A stretch of DNA of 64,000 bases from an uncultured SAR86 cluster bacterium (GTDB taxonomy: Bacteria > Pseudomonadota > Gammaproteobacteria > Magnimaribacterales > AG-339-G14). The stretch spans positions 1 to 64,000 of the forward strand of contig CACESE010000006.1 of the NCBI GenBank assembly GCA_902562135.1. The letters are read 5' to 3'. Position numbers and translations under genes: made by a program. Positions 50,425-61,837 of this stretch are shown piece by piece (position 1 is the stretch's first letter; each line of letters opens with the position of its first letter). The notes under the pieces were generated by a model. The model was given only the letters and a program-made list of their open reading frames with translations, searched no databases and was not told where the DNA came from.

Positions 50425-51062
50425 ACAGAATCCAAATCATCCGCAATTAAGTGATTTTTATCACGATGCCCAGCTTCATCATTTCTAACTGCAATGACTA
50501 CGTCTCTCAAAGTTGCGTCTTTTGATAAATTCCAATAGTTGATAGCAATTTCAGGAGCTTGGGTATTTTCTATTTGACCTTTATCAATTTCATCTAAATA
50601 TTCGGTATAGGAGATAACAGCCTCTTCTTCAAAATATCCAATCATTCTGTGAGCGGTTCGGTTGAAGAAAATGTATAAAAAAGTATAAAAAGTTCCAAAT
50701 CCTATTTGGGCAAGAAAGATTAAAAATCTTTCGAAAGTTGATGGTTGTGCTATTTCTATAAAAGTCATTAGATGCATTCTTTCATTTTCAGCTTCCTCTA
50801 ACATTTCTCTAATTAAACCATTATCATCTTGCATTCTTCTTAAGGAGCGTAAATGGTGAACTACTCCGGCAACCATTCCTGGGACTGCAGCAACAGTTTC
50901 TAAAACAACTGCTCGGTGACCATATCTTTTTTTAAAAAGGAAATCGGCTGAGTTCCTTAGAAACTTTGTGATCCCAAGGGCAAAGGAATCACTAATGGAT
51001 ATAGGTAACTTGTGTCCAGCTATTTCGTTTTTCATATTTGGAGGTAATTCCTGATTTAACAT
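50421..51062 (-). CDS. aox: Alternative oxidase (AOX family, di-iron ubiquinol oxidase)
   Basis: Di-iron motifs LETVAAVPGMVAG, EEAENERMHLMTF, NRTAHRMIGYFEEEAVISYT, RNDEAGHRDKNH. Confidence 0.92.
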   Translation of the reverse strand: MLNQELPPNMKNEIAGHKLPISISDSFALGITKFLRNSADFLFKKRYGHRAVVLETVAAVPGMVAGVVHHLRSLRRMQDDNGLIREMLEEAENERMHLMTFIEIAQPSTFERFLIFLAQIGFGTFYTFLYIFFNRTAHRMIGYFEEEAVISYTEYLDEIDKGQIENTQAPEIAINYWNLSKDATLRDVVIAVRNDEAGHRDKNHLIADDLDSV

Positions 51063-51217
51063 GATTGTATTTTATATAAGTGAAAGTTATATAAAATATT
51101 TTCAACCTTTTCTGTTGATATATATATCTAAAAGCTATATATAAAATATTCTCTCTATTAAAAAGATATATAAAAAACCACATTGCTTCAGATAATATAA
51201 ATAAAAAAGGAAAAATT

Positions 51218-52021
51218 ATGAGCGAAGTAGTAAATGAAATTAACGAATCTGGAGTAATGGTGGTTAAGTTAAATAGACCAGAAAGCTTAAATAGTTTGAA
51301 CTATGGTCTTGTTACTGGAGTAATCGAAGCTTTTGATGAAGCATCATCTAATGAAAAAGTTAGGGCAGTTATTCTAACTGGTGAAGGTAGAGGGTTTTGT
51401 TCAGGCGCTGATTTAAGCGGCGGTGGATGGCCAACTGAACCAGAATGGTCTACAGGTGAAATTTCAGCAAAAAACATGGAGTTTTATTTAAATCCAATGA
51501 TAAAAAAAATAGTTAACTGTCCAAAGCCCGTTGTTAACGCCATAAATGGTATTGCCGCCGGAGGAGGAGTAGGTTTGGCTCTGAGTGGAGATATTTTAAT
51601 AGCTGCTAAGTCAGCTAGGTTTAAGTTAGTATTTGGTAAACAACTAGGAATTATTTCTGATGTTGGCGCTTCTTGGTTCGTTCCGAAATTAATTTCCAGA
51701 GCTAGAGCAAACGCTCTTGCTTTACTCGGAGAAGACCTTCATGCCGAGCAAGCAGAAGATTGGGGACTCATTTGGAAAACTTACGAAGATGATTCTTTAA
51801 TGGATGAAGCGATGAGAATTGCTTTACAAATTTCTGATAGTGCAATCGAAGGATTAAAAGCATGCGTCCATGCTCACGACAATGCTTCTAATGTCTCTCT
51901 TGACGAACAATTGGAGTATGAAATTAAAACTCAAAGAGTGCTCTGTGATGAACCAGCATTTAAAGAGGGAGTTTTAGCTTTTTTAGAAAAAAGAAAGCCA
52001 AATTTTAGGAATTTGAAATAG
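51218..52021 (+). CDS. Enoyl-CoA hydratase/isomerase family protein
   Basis: ILTGEGRGFCSGADL and AINGIAAGGGVGLALSGDILIA crotonase motifs. Confidence 0.9.
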   Translation: MSEVVNEINESGVMVVKLNRPESLNSLNYGLVTGVIEAFDEASSNEKVRAVILTGEGRGFCSGADLSGGGWPTEPEWSTGEISAKNMEFYLNPMIKKIVNCPKPVVNAINGIAAGGGVGLALSGDILIAAKSARFKLVFGKQLGIISDVGASWFVPKLISRARANALALLGEDLHAEQAEDWGLIWKTYEDDSLMDEAMRIALQISDSAIEGLKACVHAHDNASNVSLDEQLEYEIKTQRVLCDEPAFKEGVLAFLEKRKPNFRNLK

Positions 52022-53141
52022 AGATTTTATTTAATATTTCTAGATAAATTTTACTAAGTTCTTCTAAATCTTTCACAGAAACATTTTCATCAATTTTGTG
52101 AATTGATTCATTTAGAGGTCCTAGCTCAACTATTTCAGCGTCCATAACAGGCATAAATCTTCCATCTGATGTACCGCCCCCGTTATTGATTACAGGTTCC
52201 CTGCCCAAAACCTTTTTTATTGAATCAATCACTAAGTCTACAAAAAAGGTTTTTGTAGTTAAAAATGGAAGCCCACTGAGATTCCATTCAACTTTGTAAT
52301 CAACCTTATGAGAATCTAAAATCTTTTCAAATTCACTTATCAAACCTTCACTAGTTGATTCTGAACAGAATCTAAAATTAAAATCCATTTCTAATTCTCC
52401 GGGCACAATATTTCCAGCTCCAGTTCCAGATTTAATATTGGAGATTTGAAACGAAGTAGGTTGGAAATGATCATTACCAGCATCCCATTTCTTCTCTCTT
52501 AGTTCTGTGATGATGTCGGAAATTAAAAAAATTGGATTAATTATTTTCTCTGGATATGCAATGTGGCCTTGCTTCCCAATAACTTTTAACTTTCCGCTTA
52601 AAGAGCCTCTTCTACCAATTCGAATTGTGTCTCCAACCTTTTCAGAGGATGAAGGTTCTCCGACCAAGCAGTAATCTATTTTTTCTCCTCTTTGAATGAG
52701 TTTATCAAGCAGCACATCTATGAAACCATCAGATGATTCTCCTTCCTCATTACTAGTTAATAAAATAGCTATTCTGAAGTTTTTATCCTCTTTAGTTTTA
52801 ATAAATTCACTGAGGGCTTTTATGAAAGCGCAAATATTCCCTTTCATATCTGCTGCTCCCCGACCAAAAATTTTTCCATCAACTTTTTTTCCAGAAAATG
52901 GAGGATGGGTCCATAATTCTTCTGGCCCTGTCGGCACAACATCGGTATGCCCAAGAAAACAAAATGTAGGACCGTCATTACCGTAAACAGAATAAAGGTT
53001 TTCAACGTTTTTGTAGTCGATTCTTTCAGACTTGAAACCAAGATCAGTCAAAATTGGTTCAATAATATCGAAACATCCTTTATCTCTAGGAGATATAGAC
53101 TCAATTTTTATTAGGTCGGTTATTAAATTTTCAAGGTTCAT
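52005..53141 (-). CDS. dapE: Succinyl-diaminopimelate desuccinylase
   Basis: FLGHTDVVPTG, GRGAADMKGNICAF, NNGGGTSDGRFMP M20 motifs. Confidence 0.95.
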   Translation of the reverse strand: MNLENLITDLIKIESISPRDKGCFDIIEPILTDLGFKSERIDYKNVENLYSVYGNDGPTFCFLGHTDVVPTGPEELWTHPPFSGKKVDGKIFGRGAADMKGNICAFIKALSEFIKTKEDKNFRIAILLTSNEEGESSDGFIDVLLDKLIQRGEKIDYCLVGEPSSSEKVGDTIRIGRRGSLSGKLKVIGKQGHIAYPEKIINPIFLISDIITELREKKWDAGNDHFQPTSFQISNIKSGTGAGNIVPGELEMDFNFRFCSESTSEGLISEFEKILDSHKVDYKVEWNLSGLPFLTTKTFFVDLVIDSIKKVLGREPVINNGGGTSDGRFMPVMDAEIVELGPLNESIHKIDENVSVKDLEELSKIYLEILNKISISNS

Positions 53142-53233
53142 TTTTTGTAAGTCTAAAACATTTTTAACTATTTATTAAAAAAATTTTTTTTCACTGGTAG
53201 AATATTTTTTTAACTTATAAAAGAAGGGAATAT

Positions 53234-55402
53234 ATGACTGAATATGTAGATAAAGGTAATTTAAAAGTTTCTAAAAACTTAGACAATCTGATAAGCGAAA
53301 AAGTTTGTCATTCTATTGACCTCACACCAGAAGCTTTTTGGGGCAAATTTGAAGAAATTCTTAATAAGTTTTCACCCGTTAACAAAGAGCTTTTAGAAAA
53401 AAGAGAATCCCTTCAGAAACAAATTGATAGCTGGCATATAACTAATAAAGACAAGAATTTTGATAAAGAGGCCTACAAAGACTTTCTTAAAGAGATTGGA
53501 TATCTATTAGACGAGGGAGATGATTTTTCTATTGAAACAGAAAATGTAGATCCAGAGATATCTACAATCGCCGGACCTCAACTTGTAGTTCCAGTAATGA
53601 ATGCAAGGTTTGCTTTGAATGCTGCAAATGCCAGATGGGGAAGTTTATATGATGCATTATATGGAACCGATGTTATTTCTGAAGCAGGTGGTGCAGAGCG
53701 GGGAAGTGCTTACAATTCGACTAGAGGGAATAAAGTAATTGAATTTTCAAAAAAGTTTCTTGATGAGACTTTTCCTTTGACGTCTGGAAGCTTTGCTGAC
53801 ATTACGGCATTCCAAGTTAAAGACGGAAAGTTGCAAATAACTCTTGCAGATCAAAGTCAAGTTTCTATTGACGATGATTCAAAATTTGTCGGCTTCGTAG
53901 GAACAGAAGATAACCCAACTGGTATTTTATTAAAAAATAATAATCTTCATATGGAAATTCAAATCGATCGAACTGATAACATTGGATCAGAAGATCCAGC
54001 TGGTATCAAAGATGTTTTGGTAGAGAGTGCAATAACAACAATTCAAGATTGCGAGGATTCGGTAGCAGCTGTTGATGGGGAAGATAAAGCTCAAGTTTAT
54101 GAAAATTGGTTGGGTTTGATGAAAGGCGATTTAGCAGAAACTTTTCAAAAAAATGATCAAACTATGACGCGAGTTCTCAATCAGGATAGAGATTATTTAA
54201 AACCCGAAGGAGATTCCTTTTCTTTACCTGGTAGAAGTACATTATTGGTTAGAAATGTTGGACACTTAATGACTAATCCAGCTATTTTAGATCAAGACGG
54301 AAATGAAGTTTTTGAAGGAATTATGGATGCGATGTTCACCATTGCTATTGCAAAACACGATCTTTTGAATACAGGAACAACAATAAATAGTAAAACCAAA
54401 AGTATTTATATTGTGAAACCTAAAATGCACGGTCCTGAGGAGGTTAAATTTACTTGTGATTTATTTGCTGCTGTCGAATCTGCTTTGGGCTTAGAGCCTC
54501 TGACTGTAAAAATTGGAATAATGGATGAGGAAAGAAGAACTACTGTGAATTTAAAAGAATGTATCAGAATAGCTAAGGATAGAGTTATTTTTATTAATAC
54601 TGGCTTTTTAGACAGAACTGGTGATGAAATTCATACAAGTATTGAAGCTGGTCCGATGATAAAGAAATCTGAGATGAAGCAACAAACTTGGATAAATGCT
54701 TACGAGAATTGGAATGTTGATACTGGCTTGGAAACAGGTTTCAAAGGTAAAGCTCAAATTGGAAAGGGGATGTGGGCAATGCCTGATGAAATGCTGGCAA
54801 TGTATGAAGGTAAAACTAACCATCCCGAAGCAGGCGCTAATTGCGCATGGGTTCCGTCGCCAACAGCAGCAACACTGCATGCGTTGCACTATCATCAAAT
54901 AAGTGTCTCAAAAGTCCAAGAAAATCTTTTGACACAACAAAAAGCAGATCTCGACGATATTCTTGAAATTCCTTTGCTAAAAAATCCCGACTCATTAACG
55001 TCTGATGAGATTCAAAGTGAATTAGATAATAACGCTCAAGGTATTCTAGGATATGTTGTTCGTTGGATTGATCAAGGCGTTGGTTGTTCAAAAGTACCTG
55101 ACATAAACAATATAGGCCTTATGGAAGATAGAGCTACGTGCAGAATCTCTAGCCAACACATAGCTAACTGGTTATTACATGGCTTATGCGATGAATCTCA
55201 AGTTATAGAAACCATGAAAAAAATGGCTGTTGTTGTAGACCAACAAAATTCTGGAGATCCTAAGTACATACCCATGGCTCCAAATTTTGACGGTGAAGCT
55301 TTCAAGGCTGCTTGCGCTTTAGTTCTAGAAGGAAGAAATCAGCCAAGCGGTTATACAGAACCAATTTTACATTCCAAGCGTTTAGATTTTAAAGCTCAGT
55401 GA
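53234..55402 (+). CDS. glcB: Malate synthase G
   Basis: Full-length [71 protein letters not shown]. Confidence 0.97.
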   Translation: MTEYVDKGNLKVSKNLDNLISEKVCHSIDLTPEAFWGKFEEILNKFSPVNKELLEKRESLQKQIDSWHITNKDKNFDKEAYKDFLKEIGYLLDEGDDFSIETENVDPEISTIAGPQLVVPVMNARFALNAANARWGSLYDALYGTDVISEAGGAERGSAYNSTRGNKVIEFSKKFLDETFPLTSGSFADITAFQVKDGKLQITLADQSQVSIDDDSKFVGFVGTEDNPTGILLKNNNLHMEIQIDRTDNIGSEDPAGIKDVLVESAITTIQDCEDSVAAVDGEDKAQVYENWLGLMKGDLAETFQKNDQTMTRVLNQDRDYLKPEGDSFSLPGRSTLLVRNVGHLMTNPAILDQDGNEVFEGIMDAMFTIAIAKHDLLNTGTTINSKTKSIYIVKPKMHGPEEVKFTCDLFAAVESALGLEPLTVKIGIMDEERRTTVNLKECIRIAKDRVIFINTGFLDRTGDEIHTSIEAGPMIKKSEMKQQTWINAYENWNVDTGLETGFKGKAQIGKGMWAMPDEMLAMYEGKTNHPEAGANCAWVPSPTAATLHALHYHQISVSKVQENLLTQQKADLDDILEIPLLKNPDSLTSDEIQSELDNNAQGILGYVVRWIDQGVGCSKVPDINNIGLMEDRATCRISSQHIANWLLHGLCDESQVIETMKKMAVVVDQQNSGDPKYIPMAPNFDGEAFKAACALVLEGRNQPSGYTEPILHSKRLDFKAQ

Positions 55403-56403
55403 GCTCATTAGAAGATCATCTCAAATGGTTAAATCTTCATAATGAAGAAACTATTGATCCGGAAAGACCAATAATTGACCCCCACCATCATTTTTGGCCA
55501 GGTGACTTACATTATCTCCTTGATGATCTAAGGTTAGATACAGAGAGCGGCCATAATATAAAGAAGACAGTTTTTATTGAATGTTCCCAAGAATACTTAG
55601 AAGAGGGCGATCAGGATTTTGCACCTGTTGGAGAAACAATATTTGTAAAAAAAATTTGTGATGCCGCAAAAGAGGAAAGCCAAAGAACTCAGATCGAAGG
55701 GATTGTAGGCCATGTTAATTTACTAATTGGAGCTGAAAAAACTAAGTCTGTCCTCAAAAGTCATCTCAAAGAGGGCGGGGATTTATTTAAAGGAATACGT
55801 CACGCAGGAGGTTGGGATCACCATTATGAATTGTCTAACTCACATCACAACCCTCCAAAAAATCTATATTCTGATGAGACTTTTCTCGAGAGTCTTAATG
55901 AACTAAGCAACATGAATCTGTCCTTTGAAGCTTGGCAATACCATCATCAAGTTAATCAAGTGAGAAAAATAGCAGAAACCCTCCCAAATTTGAAAATCGT
56001 ATTAAATCATTTCAGTGGGCCTATAGGAATTGGCCCCTATGCAACGAAAAAAGAAGAAATTTTTGAGGTATGGAAAACTGACATACTTAAGCTATCTAAA
56101 TGTGAAAACGTTTATGCAAAGTTAGGCGGAATGGCAATGCCTATAAATGGCTACGAGTTTCATAAACAAGCATCGCCAACAACTTCCGACCAATTGATCC
56201 AAGAACAGGAACATTATTACCATTTTTTAATTAAGAGTTTCGGGGCAGAAAGATGTATGTTTGAAAGTAATTTTCCAGTCGATAAGCAATCCATTTCTTA
56301 TAACGTTCTTTGGAATGCTTTTAAAAAAATGGCTGACAGATACAACAGTGAAGAAAAAGACCAAATGTTTTATAAAACTGCTCAGAGTTTTTACAAGCTT
56401 TGA
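55399..56403 (+). CDS. Amidohydrolase family protein (2-pyrone-4,6-dicarboxylate lactonase-like)
   Basis: [38 protein letters not shown]-barrel hydrolase motifs. Confidence 0.86.
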   Translation: MSSLEDHLKWLNLHNEETIDPERPIIDPHHHFWPGDLHYLLDDLRLDTESGHNIKKTVFIECSQEYLEEGDQDFAPVGETIFVKKICDAAKEESQRTQIEGIVGHVNLLIGAEKTKSVLKSHLKEGGDLFKGIRHAGGWDHHYELSNSHHNPPKNLYSDETFLESLNELSNMNLSFEAWQYHHQVNQVRKIAETLPNLKIVLNHFSGPIGIGPYATKKEEIFEVWKTDILKLSKCENVYAKLGGMAMPINGYEFHKQASPTTSDQLIQEQEHYYHFLIKSFGAERCMFESNFPVDKQSISYNVLWNAFKKMADRYNSEEKDQMFYKTAQSFYKL

Positions 56404-57501
56404 TTACTGATTAAAACCTTGTAATTCAGCGGCTTCTTCTCTGACAATTTCGGGCGCTCCAAGAATTTGACGATTCAAGCCAATTCTTTTAAACCAATAA
56501 TGAAGTCCCAGAAGGTCAGTAAAGCCCATACCCCCATGAACTTCTGTAGCCTTCTTTGAAATCATTTTCCCAACTTCAGAGGTATGTGATTTTGACTGAC
56601 AAGCGAGTAATCTTGACGAGCTAACTTCTTCGGTATCGAACGAATGGGCAGCTTGCCAAACTAAAGAATAACAAGGTTCCAGATCTGCAGCCATTTCAGC
56701 ACACATGTGTTTTACTGCTTGAAAAGAACCTATAGTTCGATTGAATTGTTTACGTTCTTTAGAATAAGTAACAGCTTTTTCTACCATAGCTTCGGATGCA
56801 CCTACCGTATCTGCAGCAAGAATTATTCTTCCTGCGTCAACAACTTTTTTTGCAATTTCATTGTTTTCTTCAGTTAAAGCCAAAATTTCAGCGTTCACAT
56901 TCTCTAGTAAGATTTCATGAAATGAGCGTGTTTTATCAACTGTAGTCAATTTGTTTATTTTCACTCCTTTTTCTTTAGCATTGATGATAAAAATATTTCC
57001 TGACTTATTTGAAAGAATTATAAAGTCTGATTTTTCTGCGTCTAAAACAAATAAAGCTCGACCATTTAATTTATTTTTAGAAAATTCAATTCCTGCGTCT
57101 TCTCTAGCCCCGACAAATTCGGTCATGCCAACGCCAAACCTTATTTCGTTATTAGCAATCTTAGGTAAGTAATTATTTTTTTGTTCCTCATTTCCGCCAA
57201 GATTAATTGCAATTGGAGCCATAACATATGATCCTACAAAAGGAATTGGACCAACTCCAGACCCCAAAGCTTGTGCCACCGCCACCGCATGCAAAAGACC
57301 AGCGCCTAATCCATTATGCTTTTCTGGAATAAGAAGGGTATTAATACCAAGACTCAAAATACCCTCAATAATGTTTTTTTCTAATTCCTCACCTTCACCA
57401 TTTGCAATTTTACGAATTTCGTCAACAGTTGAGTTGTCGGCAAGAAATTTTTTTACAAAATCTTGGATAGATTCTTGTTCTTCAGATAACCCAAAATACA
57501 T
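56404..57501 (-). CDS. Acyl-CoA dehydrogenase family protein
   Basis: ACAD fold; YSKERKQFNRTIGSFQAVKHMCAEMA, EVHGGMGFTDLLGLH. Confidence 0.9.
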   Translation of the reverse strand: MYFGLSEEQESIQDFVKKFLADNSTVDEIRKIANGEGEELEKNIIEGILSLGINTLLIPEKHNGLGAGLLHAVAVAQALGSGVGPIPFVGSYVMAPIAINLGGNEEQKNNYLPKIANNEIRFGVGMTEFVGAREDAGIEFSKNKLNGRALFVLDAEKSDFIILSNKSGNIFIINAKEKGVKINKLTTVDKTRSFHEILLENVNAEILALTEENNEIAKKVVDAGRIILAADTVGASEAMVEKAVTYSKERKQFNRTIGSFQAVKHMCAEMAADLEPCYSLVWQAAHSFDTEEVSSSRLLACQSKSHTSEVGKMISKKATEVHGGMGFTDLLGLHYWFKRIGLNRQILGAPEIVREEAAELQGFNQ

Positions 57502-57503
57502 TT

Positions 57504-58748
57504 TTAGACCTCTACTTGAACTTTTGGTTCCCTAGGCATTCCAAGGCCTCTTTCTGAGATGATATTTTTCTGAATCTGATTGGTACCTCCACCAATAATA
57601 AGACCCAGGAAATACATGTAAGTGAATTGCCAGGAGCCACCACCTCGAACATTTGGGTCGTCTTCATATAGAGTTCCTAGTTCCCCCATAATGTCGATAG
57701 CAAGACCCTCCAATTCGTGACGTAATTCAGTACCAACCAACTTTTGAATCATGCCCCCAAGTTTCACATTTTGTCCTGGATTAATTTTTGCAGAAAGTAG
57801 TCTTAAAGAATGCGCTTGAGCTGCCAAAACTTTCCCTTGCACTTGAAGTAATCTGTCTCGATAAGAAGCCACATCAATTAATCTTCTACCATCAATAGTT
57901 TCTTCTTTCATAAGATTAATTAGAGAATTTAATCTATTAAGAGTTACGTTTGGATTTGCAAGTGAACCTCTCTCGTGTCCCAGCACAGAGTTCGCTACGG
58001 ACCAGCCTTCACCTCTCTTCCCGACAATATTTTCTTCTGGCACTGTGACATCGTCAAAAAAGACCTCGTTAAATCCGGCTTTTAAGGTCATATCAACTAA
58101 AGGCCTAATTTCAATACCAGGAGTATCCATAGGAATTAAAATAAAGCTAATACCAGCATGTTTAGATGCTTCTGGTTCTGTTCTAACCAAACAAAACATC
58201 ATTTGAGAGTATTGAGCCGTACTTGTCCATATTTTTTGACCGTTTATCACCCAGTTTCCATCAATTAGCTCTCCTTTTGTCTGCAAGCTTGCCAAATCGC
58301 TTCCGGCGTTAGGTTCGGAATATCCCTGACACCAAATTGTTTCACCATGCAGTGTGGATTCAATGTATTGTTTTTTTTGTTCCTCAGTTCCCCACTCTAG
58401 AAGGGTGGGAACTAGCATATCTATTCCTTGACCGCCCATAGCATTTGGCACTTTGTACTTTGCAAATGCTCCAGCAATAATTCTGCTTTTTATAATATCT
58501 GGTTCTCCTCCATAGCCACCGTATTCTTTTGGAATAGATCGTGCAAAATAGCCTTTTTCAATAAGCAGTTTTTGCCATTCTGATCGCCCAACTGACTTAC
58601 CTGATTTTTTTGATGCATTACCAGACAAAGCATCATGCATTTCGAATTTTTTATCATTGGTAGTGATAGTGGCTCCACTATATTCTTTACAAAAATCTTC
58701 TACTTCTTTGGTGAACTCGTCGTATTCAGAACCAAACTCTAGATTCAT
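57504..58748 (-). CDS. Acyl-CoA dehydrogenase family protein
   Basis: GYSEPNAGSDLASLQT, INGQKIWTSTAQ, GGGTNQIQKNIISERGLGMPREP motifs; adjacent to a second ACAD. Confidence 0.92.
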   Translation of the reverse strand: MNLEFGSEYDEFTKEVEDFCKEYSGATITTNDKKFEMHDALSGNASKKSGKSVGRSEWQKLLIEKGYFARSIPKEYGGYGGEPDIIKSRIIAGAFAKYKVPNAMGGQGIDMLVPTLLEWGTEEQKKQYIESTLHGETIWCQGYSEPNAGSDLASLQTKGELIDGNWVINGQKIWTSTAQYSQMMFCLVRTEPEASKHAGISFILIPMDTPGIEIRPLVDMTLKAGFNEVFFDDVTVPEENIVGKRGEGWSVANSVLGHERGSLANPNVTLNRLNSLINLMKEETIDGRRLIDVASYRDRLLQVQGKVLAAQAHSLRLLSAKINPGQNVKLGGMIQKLVGTELRHELEGLAIDIMGELGTLYEDDPNVRGGGSWQFTYMYFLGLIIGGGTNQIQKNIISERGLGMPREPKVQVEV

Positions 58749-58849
58749 AATAATCTCCTACATTTAAAGCAAAGTTATTTTATAGGTTTCCAATCAAAAA
58801 AACATTTAATTGTAATTGTTATTTTTTAAAACAATTGTTTCTTTATTTT

Positions 58850-61306
58850 TTAAAGCGTTATTTCATAGCCTAGCGAAATATTTTTTTGAGTATTTCCTAA
58901 ATCGAAATTAAAGTGTATTGATGAATTTGAAAATTCCTTTTTTAGTTGAAATTCTAATCCATATTGATCTTCAACCACTTCCTGATTGTTCATTCTAATA
59001 AGGCCTAAATTTTCATCAAAATATGATTCAATCGATCCAGTTGATGAAATTAGATGGTAGTTAACATTTGATGAAAATTTTACAGAAGAGTCGTTAAATA
59101 CAATCAAATCCTTTATCAAGCTTGCTTCTATTGAAGCAATTAAAAAAGTTTTTGAAAAATCTTTAGTAGTCAGATTTAAACCTCTAGGATGTCCAGTTTC
59201 TGAAAATCCATCTTGAGCATAATTGACTACATCAAATCCTATTTTGTTTATATATTTCCAAAAAATATTTTCATTTCTTTTAGATTCATCCGGATAAACA
59301 TCAACACCGATCATTAAAATCCTTGAATCAAAACTGGATCTTATGCTGAAATTCTGTAATGAAGATGAAGTATTCAAAGATATTGACCTTGTTCTCTCTA
59401 AATCAGAATTACTTTCCGATAAGATCAGTCTAAAGTCTAAATTTTTATTTCTACTAATTTCATTAGATGTAAGAAAAAAACTAGAAGATTCTATTTTGTC
59501 TTGACTGGACACATCTAGTTTACTTCTCGCAAAATTAAAACCTGCGGTAAATTTTTCAAAACTATAAGAACCAATGAATTGATTAGATTTGGCATTCAAA
59601 TTATTTTTTTGATTAATATCACTTTTGGTGATGAATGCATTAAAAGATTTTTTTGGTGGATTAAATCTAATATTATTTTTTAGAAAAATAATATTAGAAG
59701 TATTTATGCCAATAGTTGAATTGTAGTCAGGTGCAAAATATAAAATTTGTTCGTTAAGACTAGCTATCGAGGAGCTTAAATTAACTTCATCTAAAATGGA
59801 TTGAATATTGTTGTAAAGAGATGGATTAGAGTTACTTATTAATTCAAGATTGTCTAAAATTTTAGAAACTGCTTCTGTTTGATGCGAATTAGACAAATTT
59901 TGATAATTTGGATTTGCCAACACGAAACTCTTACTGTCAGTACTCAAGTTGATAGATAAAAATCCTAAGTGCCCACTAGGATCTATAATTTGCGTCGATG
60001 AGAAATTTCCATTCAAGGTTATGTAATTAAGAAAGTCGTAAGAAAGCCCTTTTTTATAGAGAGCCCCCCCAGTTAAAGGCGCTATAGCGAGATTTCCGTT
60101 TAGAGAAGCTGTTCCATTCACATTAATTAAACCAGAGTCTCCAGATGAATTTATTTTAATCTCAATGGTTGCATCAGAATCCATCATTAAATTACCTGAA
60201 AGAGCTAAATTAGCAGTAGTATCCAAAGACAATTTTCCAGATGAGTTTATGTCTAAATTATCAACCGCGATTGCTGCAGCTTGTAAATTTATTGCGTGAG
60301 AAATAGAAACGTTGTAATACCTTGCGGATTGAGTAACTAACACAAAACCAGAAAGTACATTATAAAAATTATTTGGTATGAATTGATCGTGAGTCCCCGC
60401 ATGACCTGAATAAGTCCAAGTGTTCAAAGATGACCAATCACCATCGCGATCTGATATAGAGGTTTTCAATGGCATCACCCGTTCCAAACCGTTTAGTTGA
60501 GAAAAGTTTCTAACATCTGACCAATAAGCAGCGGTCCCATAAAGGCCTCCAACACCGTTAACCAGTGAAATACAGCATGCAGCTCCTAAAAATTGATAAG
60601 AAGCAACACCATTATTGATAGTTTCCAAAAATATAGGACCGCCTGAATCTCCGGGCGCAACCGTGCCTTCATAAGTAGTCGCAGATGCTTCATTTGGATT
60701 ATTGAAAGATGCCTGATAATAGTCTTTTTGAAATCCACCCGATGTTGTAGGCACGTTAAACACTTTATTTGTGACATATCTTCTTTTGCCATCAGGGAGA
60801 TTAGCCACACCAACATTGCCATATTCATAACCGGAATTATCTCCTTTGGTTCCATACCCAACTATGTAAACTTCTTGCTCGCCTTGAAAGTTTCCTCCAG
60901 AATAAATAGTTGGAAACTCTGTAACGGAGTAAACAGGAGTTTCTAAACTTAAAACTGAAAAATCTGTACCTGTGGTGGAAGTACCCGGATTACCTAGTCC
61001 ATTACTTTCAAATCTAAAATGCACATCGCTGGTAACGTTTACTTTTGTGACAGAGCTAGACACATCTGAACCTATCCAAATTTGTTGCGGCAGAGAAGTT
61101 GTACAATGTGCTGCAGTAAAAACCGTTCTCGGATTAATTAAAGTCCCAGTACAAAACATTGACCCATCAGTCAGGGTTCTTTGGACAACAAAGGGGAATT
61201 TATCTGTTGAATCATACCAGTTATTTACGTCTCCCATATTTTCATTGATTATTATGGAAAAGAGATTTGGCGGTAAAAGCAGAAGTAAAAGAAAAAGCTT
61301 TTTCAT
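58850..61306 (-). CDS. Trypsin-like serine protease autotransporter
   Basis: Signal peptide MKKLFLLLLLLPPNLFS; S1 triad FTAAHC, DFSVL, GDSGGPIF; C-terminal repetitive beta-barrel-like region; start set to M at 61306. Confidence 0.85.
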   Translation of the reverse strand: MKKLFLLLLLLPPNLFSIIINENMGDVNNWYDSTDKFPFVVQRTLTDGSMFCTGTLINPRTVFTAAHCTTSLPQQIWIGSDVSSSVTKVNVTSDVHFRFESNGLGNPGTSTTGTDFSVLSLETPVYSVTEFPTIYSGGNFQGEQEVYIVGYGTKGDNSGYEYGNVGVANLPDGKRRYVTNKVFNVPTTSGGFQKDYYQASFNNPNEASATTYEGTVAPGDSGGPIFLETINNGVASYQFLGAACCISLVNGVGGLYGTAAYWSDVRNFSQLNGLERVMPLKTSISDRDGDWSSLNTWTYSGHAGTHDQFIPNNFYNVLSGFVLVTQSARYYNVSISHAINLQAAAIAVDNLDINSSGKLSLDTTANLALSGNLMMDSDATIEIKINSSGDSGLINVNGTASLNGNLAIAPLTGGALYKKGLSYDFLNYITLNGNFSSTQIIDPSGHLGFLSINLSTDSKSFVLANPNYQNLSNSHQTEAVSKILDNLELISNSNPSLYNNIQSILDEVNLSSSIASLNEQILYFAPDYNSTIGINTSNIIFLKNNIRFNPPKKSFNAFITKSDINQKNNLNAKSNQFIGSYSFEKFTAGFNFARSKLDVSSQDKIESSSFFLTSNEISRNKNLDFRLILSESNSDLERTRSISLNTSSSLQNFSIRSSFDSRILMIGVDVYPDESKRNENIFWKYINKIGFDVVNYAQDGFSETGHPRGLNLTTKDFSKTFLIASIEASLIKDLIVFNDSSVKFSSNVNYHLISSTGSIESYFDENLGLIRMNNQEVVEDQYGLEFQLKKEFSNSSIHFNFDLGNTQKNISLGYEITL

Positions 61307-61420
61307 AAAAGAACCTTTATTTTCGGTTAACCAAAAGTAATAACTTAAATTCCACAATATTTTTATCCCCACTTGAACATTCTATGCTTTTAATTAGAAT
61401 TATCCTCGGTTTTTTTAAAT

Positions 61421-61819
61421 ATGGATAAATTAGTAACGGTTGTAATGGTTTCACTTCTGACTTTTACCATTCCAGTATCAATAATTAACTTATTCTGGCC
61501 AGAACTGAATGCTTCCTTTCCCTTTTCCGGCTTAACAAGCGAAGAAATGAATTTATGGAGGTTGAAAACAATAAATCCTGCAATTTTTTTAACCGTTAGT
61601 TATTTTATATATAGATATTTTGCTGGATTAAACCCCACCTCCACGATCTGGCCAGTATACGTCGTATGCATGTTTTTTTGTTTGACGCAGTTTGTTGGTT
61701 TTTTTACAGGAACACCGGTTTCTGTTGGATCTAGCATCTGTTTTGTTCTTTCACTTTTTTCTCTTTTCGTACTACGAATTGCTCACGAAAAAAGAAAAAA
61801 AGAAATATCTACTTTTTGA
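61421..61819 (+). CDS. Hypothetical multi-pass membrane protein
   Basis: 132-aa ORF with about 4 hydrophobic segments, lies between annotated genes; family not recognised. Confidence 0.6.
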   Translation: MDKLVTVVMVSLLTFTIPVSIINLFWPELNASFPFSGLTSEEMNLWRLKTINPAIFLTVSYFIYRYFAGLNPTSTIWPVYVVCMFFCLTQFVGFFTGTPVSVGSSICFVLSLFSLFVLRIAHEKRKKEISTF

Positions 61820-61837
61820 TAAAAAAAAGATCAAATA

